NCBI RefSeq assembly: GCF_002116695.1
Contig: NZ_CP020477.1
Coordinates: 186,001-250,000, forward strand
DNA length: 64,000 bases
Source of the DNA: Acidianus manzaensis
GTDB lineage: Archaea > Thermoproteota > Thermoprotei_A > Sulfolobales > Sulfolobaceae
Direction of reading: 5' to 3'
Shown in pieces: positions 33,858-41,934 of this stretch. Made by a program: the position numbers and the translations under genes. The notes beneath the pieces were generated by a model. That model made no database searches. It saw only the letters and a list, made by a program, of their open reading frames with translations, and was not told the origin of the DNA. Positions within the stretch are counted from its first letter, which is position 1; each line of letters opens with the position of its first letter.

Positions 33858-34205
33858 TCAAGACTCTAAATACCACCTTATATGATCTCCTCTGACTTCA
33901 ATTCTTCCAGCAAATGAACTCATTCTGACTTCAATTTCTCCAGGGAATCTAACTTCTTCGCCTAATATTTCCTCTAAAGTTGGCTTTCTAAGGATTAATT
34001 CTCTATCTCCTAGTACTCTTAAATAAGATCCTCTATCAATTATTCCCTTAAACGTTTTAGGATTATCTTTAACTATAGCCTCTATAACTGCATATGCAAA
34101 TTCGTCCTTTGTCAATACGGGACCTACTATATCTTTAGGTAGATTATTCATATCTTTTATCTCATATTTTTCTAAAATAGATTCAAGAGTTAATTCCAGT
34201 GCCAT
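33858..34205 (-). CDS. Diiron monooxygenase effector (coupling) protein, TmoD/MmoB-like
   Basis: This 115-residue protein carries the family pattern: VGPVL near residue 27, AIVKDNP, DRGSYLRVLGDRELILRK, TLEEILG and the glycine-rich EVRMSSFAGRIEV. Effector proteins bind the hydroxylase and tune substrate access and oxygen activation without a cofactor. It overlaps the Rieske gene by 23 bases and has GAGGTG upstream. The match to the MmoB/DmpM family is clear. Confidence 0.9.
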   Translation of the reverse strand: MALELTLESILEKYEIKDMNNLPKDIVGPVLTKDEFAYAVIEAIVKDNPKTFKGIIDRGSYLRVLGDRELILRKPTLEEILGEEVRFPGEIEVRMSSFAGRIEVRGDHIRWYLES

Positions 34206-34584
34206 TTAAAACACCTCTCCTATACATACCAAACCATTTAGTTTTGAATTCAAGAACGGGAATTGAGGGAACTTTAACAAAAATATCATTACCTTCAATT
34301 TTAACTTCTAAAGGGAAAAGGGTACTTTCCTTAGGATTTTCACTTTCCCCAGTTAAGGCATTATATTCCCATAAGTGTACTGGGCAAATAATTTTTCCTT
34401 CTCCATCAAACGAATTTTCATCTAATAGGCCTAAGGCATGAGCACACCTAGCATAATAAGCCCTTATATTACCTTTAATATTAAGCAATAAGATTTCATA
34501 TTTCTTAACTTCAAATAATTTTGACTCTCCTTCATAAATGTCATCTAATGAACATAGTTTCGCAAATTCCCCGGGATAGTTCAT
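34183..34584 (-). CDS. Rieske-type ferredoxin (TmoC-like)
   Basis: This 133-residue Rieske protein has C47-x-H49 and C67-x2-H70, separated by 17 residues. These four ligands bind a [2Fe-2S] cluster. It should carry electrons from the reductase at 29050 to the hydroxylase. It starts with ATG after GGGAGG and overlaps its neighbours on both sides, which suggests translational coupling. TmoC in bacteria is about 112 aa, so the length is near normal. Confidence 0.92.
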   Translation of the reverse strand: MNYPGEFAKLCSLDDIYEGESKLFEVKKYEILLLNIKGNIRAYYARCAHALGLLDENSFDGEGKIICPVHLWEYNALTGESENPKESTLFPLEVKIEGNDIFVKVPSIPVLEFKTKWFGMYRRGVLNGTGINS

Positions 34585-35015
34585 GATCTTAACCTCCCTT
34601 CTCTTTCAAGCTTTGCTATAATACTATATTTCTGTATCTCATCTGCAAATAATGTTGCAGGAGATCTGGGCGCATTCTTTATTGCTTCCTCTGTCTCTTT
34701 AATTATTTGAAATATCTCATCAGTTTGATTCTCGGGTTTCCAAAATTCTTCTTTTGGAGGCCACCATACTAGCCAAAACACGTCATAAGGCTTAATGATC
34801 TCCTTAACTTTAGCATTTATATCAAGAACTTGTCCCGTGCTATAGTTCACCAATCTTAGTTCTTTTTCTGGTTTATCCCACACTAATACATTAACTGTTA
34901 AGCTCTTTAACGTCTCTATGGCTTCTTTAATTGTTATATTACCTGGTAAAATAGCAGGTAACCATACTGTAGCTTCTTCTGGAACAAATACTATGGGTAT
35001 AATTTCCTCACTCAT
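34581..35015 (-). CDS. Diiron monooxygenase hydroxylase, gamma-subunit-like protein (TmoB position)
   Basis: At the tmoB position this gene encodes about 144 residues. The N-terminal 85 fit a small ubiquitin-like gamma subunit (EEIIPIVFVPEEATVWL, NITIKEAIETLKSL, DVFWLVWWPP), and about 55 helical residues are added at the C-terminus. TmoB itself is only about 84 aa, so the tail is unusual. I prefer the ATG at 35015, which has GGAGTGA 5 bases upstream; the ATG at 35024 is an alternative. The identification leans on position more than on sequence. Confidence 0.7.
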   Translation of the reverse strand: MSEEIIPIVFVPEEATVWLPAILPGNITIKEAIETLKSLTVNVLVWDKPEKELRLVNYSTGQVLDINAKVKEIIKPYDVFWLVWWPPKEEFWKPENQTDEIFQIIKETEEAIKNAPRSPATLFADEIQKYSIIAKLEREGRLRS

Positions 35016-35020
35016 AATCA

Positions 35021-35950
35021 TCACTCCTGATATTTTCTAATCCTATTCATTAAATCAGGATCTTTCTCTTTATATAATAATCCATAAGCACCATCGGTAG
35101 GGTCTAAACCAGCCTCTCCATCTTCTGTTAATCCCATATTCCAAATGACCTCATCAAGCATTCTTTTTGGATCTTTATAGGCCTCTTCAGTTAACTGAAT
35201 CATTCCCTCAAGCACTCTTTGTGTATAAGTTCTTCTTCCAGCATATCTATCTGGTTCTTGCTCAAATATCCATAGGCAAGCAGGACTATCTAAAGTATAG
35301 ATTTTACCTTTATATTCTTTAAGGTAGATTCTTAAATATTTGCCATTAGTTGGTGCTTGTATAGGAACTTGACACACTGAACATAAATGGACAGCAGTTA
35401 ATGGAAGGGGTATTTGCCCATTAATAATTTTATAAACGTATAGATCCCAAACTCTGCCGAAGAATTTTTCCCAATGAGGATATTTTTCATTTAACCATTT
35501 TCTCTCATCCGGTGTTGGTCCTCTAAATGATATATTTAGGGTTCTTCTCCAAGTGTAGAGCCCAATTATAAAATCGTGATGCCAGTGATCTAACTCTAAA
35601 TTGAACCATTTCCAATACCATGGTGGATTAGTTCCATAATCTGATAGCATCCTCATGAATTGTGCTCCTACCCACTCTGTCATAAATTCTTTATATGACA
35701 TTATTCTAGCATCTAATGGGGTTAAGTAATCCATTGATACTCCAGTTAATGCTCCTATTAACCTAATAGATAACCAGAACCCCTTATGTACCAGATACTC
35801 TCCAACCTCCTTATAAGCTGGTCCTTTTTCTCTTAACTTTGACGCATATTCTATAGTTTTCTTATACTGCGATCCTAATCCCTCAGCAATATTACTTAAC
35901 GCTTGCTTTACTTCACCTTTTGTTGTGCCTAAACTCCCTTCTGTAGCCAT
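35021..35950 (-). CDS. Diiron monooxygenase alpha subunit, C-terminal half
   Basis: This 309-residue protein corresponds to the part of TmoA/TouA that follows the second ExxH helix. GALTGVSMDYLTPLDAR, KEFMTEWVGAQF, NPPWYWKW and the Cys-containing CSVCQVPIQAP / YTLDSPACLWIFEQEPDRY all have counterparts in the last 250 residues of bacterial alpha subunits. Its first 55-60 residues are extra and could dock to the N-half (28191-28997). No iron ligands are expected or seen. It leads the operon of gamma, Rieske, effector, beta and MIP18 genes, under a promoter with a 20-bp palindrome. Confidence 0.9.
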   Translation of the reverse strand: MATEGSLGTTKGEVKQALSNIAEGLGSQYKKTIEYASKLREKGPAYKEVGEYLVHKGFWLSIRLIGALTGVSMDYLTPLDARIMSYKEFMTEWVGAQFMRMLSDYGTNPPWYWKWFNLELDHWHHDFIIGLYTWRRTLNISFRGPTPDERKWLNEKYPHWEKFFGRVWDLYVYKIINGQIPLPLTAVHLCSVCQVPIQAPTNGKYLRIYLKEYKGKIYTLDSPACLWIFEQEPDRYAGRRTYTQRVLEGMIQLTEEAYKDPKRMLDEVIWNMGLTEDGEAGLDPTDGAYGLLYKEKDPDLMNRIRKYQE

Positions 35951-35984
35951 TATTTATATAGACTCTTTATATTACTTTAAATAT

Positions 35985-36004
35985 TGTTCAAACATGTTTG
36001 AACA
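35985..36004. promoter_or_regulatory. Perfect 20-bp palindromic operator before the monooxygenase operon
   Basis: TGTTCAAACATGTTTGAACA is a perfect palindrome whose core is the ara-box sequence AACATGTT. The adjacent TATA-like element (CTTTAAATATT on the plus strand, 35975-35985) is 25-35 bases from the ATG at 35950. The site abuts or slightly overlaps the promoter, so a bound protein could recruit or block TFB/TBP. Confidence 0.75.
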
Positions 36005-36410
36005 TTATAAATAGATAGAAGCCAAAATAATCGCATATAATTAATTATTATGGAGTATTTTTGCTGCGGCCATAAAAAATGCGAGATTAAAACAATTTTT
36101 ATCATTTTCTTAATATTTTCGAACCACACTATGGTGAATAATGTTATTAAATAGATAAAATTCTAAAGACATTATATATTATGTATATAAATTTATATTT
36201 CATAATTACGAAATTATACATTAATTTCTAACTAGTCTATTTTATACCTAAATGATATTGCCACAAAGAGTTTAAATAATTTTTATCATTTTTACTATAT
36301 TAATGTTAATTTTGTTCTTATCATATATTTTCCGCATTTCTTCTATATAATTGAATGAGATTGCTAAATTCGCAACGGAAACTTAAAGCGTCAATTTTTT
36401 ACTATCTTTA
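36005..36410. other. Long divergent intergenic region without a recognised gene
   Basis: This AT-rich stretch between the monooxygenase operon and the aldehyde dehydrogenase contains a GC-rich patch near 36062-36090 (TGCTGCGGCCATAAAAAATG), CCACACTATGGTG at about 36125, and two similar stretches AATTTTTATCATTTT (about 36095 and 36282). I see no open reading frame that I can support. Confidence 0.5.
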
Positions 36411-36420
36411 AAACATGTTT
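36411..36420. promoter_or_regulatory. AAACATGTTT box upstream of MMSDH-type dehydrogenase
   Basis: This 10-bp palindrome has the AACATGTT core and sits 45 bases before the ATG at 36465. A TATA-like GTATAATATA (about 36428-36437) follows it. It matches the core, but not the extended arms, of the 35985-36004 site. Confidence 0.5.
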
Positions 36421-36464
36421 GAGGAAGGTATAATATAATAGTCTAAAAGTTTAAATTTGAGAAT

Positions 36465-37937
36465 ATGTTACTCGAAGAAATAAAAAGGGATTATGGAAAT
36501 CTCAAAATATATATTAATGGAGAGATAAAAGAAAGTAAAACTGATACCTGGGGCAAGGCTTTTAACCCTACAAAAGATGAGGTAATTGCTAATGTCCCAT
36601 TTTCTACTAGAGATGAAGTTAGAGAAGCTATTCAATCTGCCAATGAAGCCTTCGAGAAGTGGAAAGAGATTCCAATAACACAAAGAATTCAGTATTTATT
36701 TGCAATAAAGAATAAATTGGAAGAATATAGTGAAACGATAGCAAGGATGATTACACAAAATCATGGCAAGACTATCATAGAGGCTAGAGGTGATATGAGA
36801 AGATCAATTGAAAATGTTGAAGCTGCAATATCCGTCGCCTATACGTTATATAAGGGTGAACATTTAGATCTAGTCTCCTCTGAAGTTGACGAGACAGTAG
36901 TCAGAGAGCCATTAGGAGTTTTCGGAATTATTACCCCATTTAATTTTCCAGTAATGGTTCCATTTTGGTTTTTGCCATATGCAATAGTGCTTGGAAATAC
37001 TGTTGTCATCAAACCTTCAGAAATAACCCCAGTTCCCATAGAAATGATAATAAGAATCTTTGAGGAAGTTAAACTACCAAAAGGTGTAGTAAATGTTGTT
37101 CATGGAGCTAAAGATGTTGTTGATGAAATGTTTTCAAATAAATTAATTCAAGGTGTTACATTTGTTGGTTCTACTAAGGTTGGTAAATATATTTATGAGA
37201 ACTCTGCTAAATATGGTAAAAAGGCGATAGTGCAAGCTGGGGCTAAAAACTTTGTAGTTGTTATGCCAGATGCAGATTTTAACAAAACAATTCCATCAAT
37301 AGTCTCAGCGTTCTTCGGTAATGCTGGTCAAAGATGTTTAGCTGCTGCAAACTTAGTAGTAGTTGGCGATGTATATGATGAGGTGAAAAGAAAATTTATA
37401 GAGGCTTCAAAACAATTAAAGTTAGGTTATGGTCTTGATGACACTGTAGATATGGGACCAGTGGTAACTAATGATGCTAAAAAGAGAATCTTAGGTTATA
37501 TTGATAAAGGTATTAAAGAGGGAGCAAAGTTAGTACTAGATGGAAGAAACGTTAGAATACAAGAATATCCCAATGGTTATTTCATAGGCCCTACAATATT
37601 TAATGAGGTAACACCAGAAATGATAATAGCTAAAGAAGAAATTTTCGGACCAGTAGCATCTATAATTCATGCTAAAAGTTTAGATGAAGCTATAGATATG
37701 ATAAATAAAAGTAATTACGGTAATGCTGCATCAATATTTACTTCTAGTGGTTATTATGCTAGGAAGTTTAGAATGGAAGTTAATGCTGGAAATATTGGTA
37801 TAAATGTAGGAGTTGCTGCACCTATGGCATTCTTCCCGTTTGGAGGTAGAAAAGAGTCATTTTTCGGTGTTCTTCATGGACAAATTGATAGCGTGGAATT
37901 CTTTACTGATAAGAAAGTTGTGATTACTAGGTGGTGA
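36465..37937 (+). CDS. CoA-acylating (methyl)malonate-semialdehyde dehydrogenase-type ALDH
   Basis: This 490-residue aldehyde dehydrogenase has catalytic Cys291 in GNAGQRCLAAANLVV. Where hydrolytic ALDHs have Glu (ELGGK), this protein has AGAKN, which is diagnostic of CoA-acylating MMSDH. The C-terminus PFGGRKESFFGVLHGQ also fits MMSDH. It would convert a semialdehyde plus CoA to an acyl-CoA with NAD. In valine degradation that is methylmalonate semialdehyde. Here, inside the aromatic island, an aldehyde from ring-cleavage products is also possible. The next gene starts after one base. Confidence 0.85.
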   Translation: MLLEEIKRDYGNLKIYINGEIKESKTDTWGKAFNPTKDEVIANVPFSTRDEVREAIQSANEAFEKWKEIPITQRIQYLFAIKNKLEEYSETIARMITQNHGKTIIEARGDMRRSIENVEAAISVAYTLYKGEHLDLVSSEVDETVVREPLGVFGIITPFNFPVMVPFWFLPYAIVLGNTVVIKPSEITPVPIEMIIRIFEEVKLPKGVVNVVHGAKDVVDEMFSNKLIQGVTFVGSTKVGKYIYENSAKYGKKAIVQAGAKNFVVVMPDADFNKTIPSIVSAFFGNAGQRCLAAANLVVVGDVYDEVKRKFIEASKQLKLGYGLDDTVDMGPVVTNDAKKRILGYIDKGIKEGAKLVLDGRNVRIQEYPNGYFIGPTIFNEVTPEMIIAKEEIFGPVASIIHAKSLDEAIDMINKSNYGNAASIFTSSGYYARKFRMEVNAGNIGINVGVAAPMAFFPFGGRKESFFGVLHGQIDSVEFFTDKKVVITRW

Positions 37938-37938
37938 T

Positions 37939-38367
37939 ATGAATAAGACATACGAAAAACTAAGTATAACTGAGGGATTAGCACTAGAATTGATTAATGA
38001 AGCAGTTAAAAAGGCGAGAAGGATTGGGAAAGCTTTTATTATAGCAATAGTCGATGAGAGTGGTGTATTAAAAGCATTTTTAAGAATGGATAATGCTCCG
38101 TTAATTAGTGTACAAGTAGCTATAAATAAAGCGTATACTGCTGCTGGATTTGGAATTCCTACACATCAATGGTATGAGATGCTAAAGTCTGATCCGGCAT
38201 TGCAATTAGGTGCACCATGCGAAATAGATAAGCTAATAATATTTGGTGGAGGTTTTCCTATTGTAGTAAATGGAAAAGTTATAGGAGGAATTGGAGTTAG
38301 TGGAGGAACTGCTGAAGAAGATATGCAAGTTGCTCAAGCTGCATTAGAGATATTAAACAATAAGTGA
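37939..38367 (+). CDS. GlcG/HbpS-family (DUF336) protein
   Basis: This 142-residue protein belongs to the GlcG/HbpS family, with repeated motifs AFIIAIVDESGVLKAFLRMD, SVQVAINKAYTAAGFG and the final GGIGVSGGTAEEDMQVAQAAL. Family members bind haem or other small cofactors and often lie in catabolic operons with unassigned roles. It follows the MMSDH-type gene after one base, so the two are co-transcribed. Confidence 0.82.
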   Translation: MNKTYEKLSITEGLALELINEAVKKARRIGKAFIIAIVDESGVLKAFLRMDNAPLISVQVAINKAYTAAGFGIPTHQWYEMLKSDPALQLGAPCEIDKLIIFGGGFPIVVNGKVIGGIGVSGGTAEEDMQVAQAALEILNNK

Positions 38368-38371
38368 TAAT

Positions 38372-39055
38372 TTATTTTTCTTCTTTTTTCTTAGTATTTT
38401 TATCTATATAATTTAAAGTGTTTAAGAATTTCAAATCATCCAAATATTTAGTAATAATTTTACTTTCTATTGATCTAATATGGTAACTAAATGTTGATTT
38501 GCTCATGTCAAGCTTTTTGGATATTTCATCTGATTTTATCTTTCTAGGAAAATCAAAATAACCTTGCTTATATGCTGAACCTAGAATCTGTACCTCTTGC
38601 GGTGAAAGTTCATCCTCTTTGATTTCATAATCCTTACTTCCTAAGATCTCTATTTCTCCTTTAGATTTTAATTCGTTAATAAATTGATTTAAGTAACTTT
38701 CATAAATAAGTATTTGCCAAATTTCTCTTCCCTTATATTTTAGCCCTTTCACTACTATTCCTTCATTAGATTGAAGAGTGTTTAATACACTATTTTTATA
38801 CCTCTTTCTAAAATCAAATAATATCTTACCTTCTTCCGAAATAGATAGATGATTATAACCAACAAAGCTTTTAGTCTTTTTAATTTCAGAAATTAAATTT
38901 TTGTACTTTTTATCTAGAAGAATAATTGATCTAATAAAGTTCTTTTCTGGATTGATCGTCAGATACATAGTTTTTACAACGTAGTCTCCTACTAAACTTG
39001 TCCAACAACTCTCATGATTAATTGCAAGAATGACCTCTTTCAAGTTATTTCTCAT
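38372..39055 (-). CDS. Bat-type HTH regulator, candidate regulator of the aromatic island
   Basis: This 227-228-residue protein has an N-terminal module with AINHESCWTSL, similar to the regulator at 11075. A C-terminal HTH follows (ELSPQEVQILGSAYKQGYFDFPRK, then DEISKKLDMSKSTFSYHIRSIESKI). The start is GTG 39058 or ATG 39055. It lies in the middle of the genes carrying AAC-N2-GTT boxes and is the only regulator there, so it is the best candidate to bind them. That link is inferred from location only. Confidence 0.8.
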   Translation of the reverse strand: MRNNLKEVILAINHESCWTSLVGDYVVKTMYLTINPEKNFIRSIILLDKKYKNLISEIKKTKSFVGYNHLSISEEGKILFDFRKRYKNSVLNTLQSNEGIVVKGLKYKGREIWQILIYESYLNQFINELKSKGEIEILGSKDYEIKEDELSPQEVQILGSAYKQGYFDFPRKIKSDEISKKLDMSKSTFSYHIRSIESKIITKYLDDLKFLNTLNYIDKNTKKKEEK

Positions 39056-39167
39056 CACTTTTCCCTAATATATATATAATGAAATTTATTTATAAATAAA
39101 TATCAAGCTTTGCTTAAAACTATTAATGTCAAATTAATTGAATATAATAAAAAAGAAAACACTAAAC

Positions 39168-40175
39168 TTAAATCTTAGCTCCTAATTTTTGCCTAGCTAT
39201 CTCCTTGATCTCATCTAAAACCTTATTTGGTGGAATTGGACTTCCATTCCAAAAAGCTTCAGTTACATGACCCCAGTAGTATAACCATCTGTTCTCATCC
39301 TCTTTTGTATCCCAAACAACTGGTTCCCAATCTGGAACAGTATTAATATAACCTCCATGTAGAAGTTCAATTATATTTCCACCAGGCTCTTTAACATATA
39401 GCGAATGACTATCTGTTATGCCATGTCTTAATGGACCTCCTACAATTTCAAGACCATAATCACTATATGCATCAGCAGCTCTTAATAAATCATCAGCATA
39501 ATCTACATTAAATGTTACATGGTTTAATCTACCTGGTACCCCAGATGGATCTAAGCTAATTGCTAAATCATGTGCTGTACCATTTACAGCCATCCAATAA
39601 GCTATAGTATGGTCCCCCTCTTTAAGAATTTCATTAACTTTAAAAGTAAGTTTCTTAAGTAATTCAATTGATTTTGCTAATGCTGAATCATTATATGCAA
39701 AAATAAATATGTGGGACAAATCTTTTGCTTGCATACCTTGAGGTAATTTCTTCATTGGCCTTGCTTTATAACCTGACCTTAAATTACCACTAGCTCTCCA
39801 TAGTTTAAGATCCCATACTATTTTCCCTATCTGACCACTAGGCAATACAAATTTGTATCCTTTTCCTACACCCATATCTGGTTCTCCATCATCCCAACCT
39901 AGACCTAAACCATAACTATTAATAATTTTTACTGCCTCCATTAAATCCTGCTCACTATATGCTCTCCATGTAATCTCTCTAACTCCAGCAGTATCTGACT
40001 CAGTCACCTTTAGACTATAAGTATACCAATCCTCCCACCCTCTTAAGTAAACTGATCTTCCTTTTCTCCCTATCTCATTAAGTCCTAATATATCCTTGAA
40101 AAACCATAGAGTATCATCAATTTTTGGTGTCACTACTTCCACATTTACTAATTGAGAAAGGATCTTATTTACCAT
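39168..40175 (-). CDS. Extradiol ring-cleavage dioxygenase (catechol 2,3-dioxygenase type)
   Basis: This 335-residue two-domain vicinal-oxygen-chelate dioxygenase opens catechol between C2 and C3 (meta cleavage). The Fe(II) ligands are H155 (DLSHIF), H219 (LNHVTF) and E270 (NIIELL). The catalytic residues H202, H251 and Y260 (HGITDSHSLY) line up with H199, H246 and Y255 of XylE. It would act directly on the catechol made by the diiron monooxygenase. Its promoter box (40218-40235) matches that of the alpha N-half. Confidence 0.92.
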   Translation of the reverse strand: MVNKILSQLVNVEVVTPKIDDTLWFFKDILGLNEIGRKGRSVYLRGWEDWYTYSLKVTESDTAGVREITWRAYSEQDLMEAVKIINSYGLGLGWDDGEPDMGVGKGYKFVLPSGQIGKIVWDLKLWRASGNLRSGYKARPMKKLPQGMQAKDLSHIFIFAYNDSALAKSIELLKKLTFKVNEILKEGDHTIAYWMAVNGTAHDLAISLDPSGVPGRLNHVTFNVDYADDLLRAADAYSDYGLEIVGGPLRHGITDSHSLYVKEPGGNIIELLHGGYINTVPDWEPVVWDTKEDENRWLYYWGHVTEAFWNGSPIPPNKVLDEIKEIARQKLGAKI

Positions 40176-40217
40176 TACAAACCGCTATGATAAATCTCAT
40201 CGTATTTTAATAATAAA

Positions 40218-40244
40218 GGTTTTTCAAACAAGTTCAAAATGAAC
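40218..40244. promoter_or_regulatory. Operator-like box between dioxygenase and decarboxylase-like genes
   Basis: On the minus strand 40218-40235 reads GAACTTGTTTGAAAAACC, followed by TTTATTATTAAAA as TATA toward the dioxygenase start at 40175. An overlapping inverted repeat GTTCA-AAA-TGAAC (40232-40244) points toward the divergent gene at 40300. One regulator could serve both genes. Confidence 0.65.
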
Positions 40245-40299
40245 AATAATAAACTACGTTAAGTAATCCTTATTAATATTACGGAAAACAGTATTTACA

Positions 40300-41085
40300 A
40301 TGGAGAAAACAGCATTTAAGACTTTCACATTACCTATATCTAAAAGTGGTAAATCACAAATAGTTCCACCACCACCTTGGATATACGCTATTGAAATGAT
40401 TGGGGTTGATATACTATTTAATAAAGATAACTTAAGTGAATTAGTTCCTTCTCCATTAGAAGCCGAAGGGGAAGGGTTTATATACATAGCAAAAATATTT
40501 ACCATAGCTGGCAATAGATATGAGTTACTTTACGAAGATCCAGAAGAAACAAAATATATGGAAAGTGCAGTATTTTTAAAGGTGAAATATAAGGGAAATA
40601 TCTATACATATTCTCCATTTATGTGGGTTGATAAGGATATGCCCTTAATAAGGGGATGGCTCTTAGGATATCCAAAAAAACTTGCCATTATTTCAATGAG
40701 CGAATTTCATAAACTATTAGAAGGCTATGAAGGACCAAAGGCCGGGATTACAGTAGGTGGATATGCTTTAAGAAATGGAAAAGAAATTGTAAGAATGAAA
40801 ATTAATCTTAAGGAAAAAGTGGATAAGTCACCCATTCCTTATGGACCTATTGTTCAATTTAGAAGATTTCCTTCAGTACAAGATGGACAAGACGTTTATG
40901 AATTAGGACAGATAATTTCATCTGATTTTAAGCTAGGTGAGGTTTGGAAAGGTGATGCCGAAATATCTTTAGGTTCCTCTATTAACGATGAACTCAATCT
41001 TCTAAAAGCTGAGAGTATAATATCTGGTTACTATCTTAATTGGGCTTTTAAACAACATGGTTTTAAAGTACTTGAGAGATTTTGA
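40300..41085 (+). CDS. Acetoacetate-decarboxylase-like protein 1
   Basis: This 261-residue ADC-superfamily protein has the Schiff-base motif GYPKK (K126-K127 in RGWLLGYPKKLA). The ADC fold signatures SGKSQIVPPPPWIYA and GEGFIYIAKIF are also present. ADC decarboxylates 3-oxoacids through a lysine Schiff base. Related proteins perform aldol or dehydration chemistry on 2-oxoacids. Beside an extradiol dioxygenase it may act on a ring-cleavage product such as an oxalocrotonate. It is divergent from the dioxygenase. Confidence 0.8.
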   Translation: MEKTAFKTFTLPISKSGKSQIVPPPPWIYAIEMIGVDILFNKDNLSELVPSPLEAEGEGFIYIAKIFTIAGNRYELLYEDPEETKYMESAVFLKVKYKGNIYTYSPFMWVDKDMPLIRGWLLGYPKKLAIISMSEFHKLLEGYEGPKAGITVGGYALRNGKEIVRMKINLKEKVDKSPIPYGPIVQFRRFPSVQDGQDVYELGQIISSDFKLGEVWKGDAEISLGSSINDELNLLKAESIISGYYLNWAFKQHGFKVLERF

Positions 41086-41099
41086 ACATGTTTGAACTA
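41083..41099. promoter_or_regulatory. Operator-like box upstream of the second decarboxylase-like gene
   Basis: GAACATGTTTGAAC (41084-41097) shares 12 consecutive bases with the 35985-36004 palindrome. It overlaps the stop codon of the first decarboxylase-like gene and directly precedes the TATA-like GTTTATAAGATA (41101-41112). The ATG at 41131 would then be leaderless. Confidence 0.65.
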
Positions 41100-41130
41100 T
41101 GTTTATAAGATATTAAATCTTTTTACTCTT

Positions 41131-41934
41131 ATGCAATCTGATTTCACATTACCACCGACTAAAAGTGGAAGGTCACAAATAGTTTTCCCACCACCATGGC
41201 ATTACGGAGTAACTTACATTTCAGCACACGTCAAATTTGAAAAAGAATCAGCAAACCAACTATTACCAAACTTCCTAACAACAGATGGAGAAGGATGGAT
41301 ATACATTGCCGAATTCATCTCAACATCAGACTACAACTGGGATTACATGTACCAAGACCCAGACCTAGTCCAATACATGGAAGGAGCAATAGGGCTCAAA
41401 GTAAATTTCGAAGATAAAAACTACTTATACTTCCCATTCATGTGGGTAGACAAAGACTGGGCACTAATAAGAGGATGGATCGACGGATACCCCAAAAAGA
41501 TAGCAAAAATCACAATGACCAAACTACACCCACTACTACCAAAATACAACAAACCACAACAAGGAACAAAACTAGGCGGATACGTAACCAGAGGAGGAGG
41601 AATAATGCTCAGACTACAAATACAATTAAAAGAAAAAACAGAATCACTACCAATAAAAAACTTCGGCCCATTCCTGAACATAAGAAGATACCCAACAAGA
41701 GGAGATGAAGAAGAAGACCTATACGAAATAACAAGCAGAATAAGAGAAACAAGCAACTACGGAGAAATATGGAAAGGAGAAGCAAACATAGAACTAGGAG
41801 GTTACGTCAACGACGAAGTAAACATACTAAAACTAGAAGAAACATACGCAGGATACTACTACACACTCTACTTCAAAGTAACAAACACAAACCTAGTAAA
41901 AAAACTTACACTAAAAGAAATAATAAGCAAATAG
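41131..41934 (+). CDS. Acetoacetate-decarboxylase-like protein 2
   Basis: This is a paralogue of the preceding gene (267 aa from the ATG at 41131; a TTG at 41092 would add 13 residues but precedes the TATA box). It keeps the GYPKK motif (K122-K123) and parallels the first copy throughout ([38 protein letters not shown]). From about 41190 to the end its base composition is unlike the rest of the window: T-poor and C-rich with C-ending codons (41521-41580 has 5 T and 18 C in 60). This points to separate acquisition. Its function is presumably related to that of copy 1. Confidence 0.78.
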   Translation: MQSDFTLPPTKSGRSQIVFPPPWHYGVTYISAHVKFEKESANQLLPNFLTTDGEGWIYIAEFISTSDYNWDYMYQDPDLVQYMEGAIGLKVNFEDKNYLYFPFMWVDKDWALIRGWIDGYPKKIAKITMTKLHPLLPKYNKPQQGTKLGGYVTRGGGIMLRLQIQLKEKTESLPIKNFGPFLNIRRYPTRGDEEEDLYEITSRIRETSNYGEIWKGEANIELGGYVNDEVNILKLEETYAGYYYTLYFKVTNTNLVKKLTLKEIISK

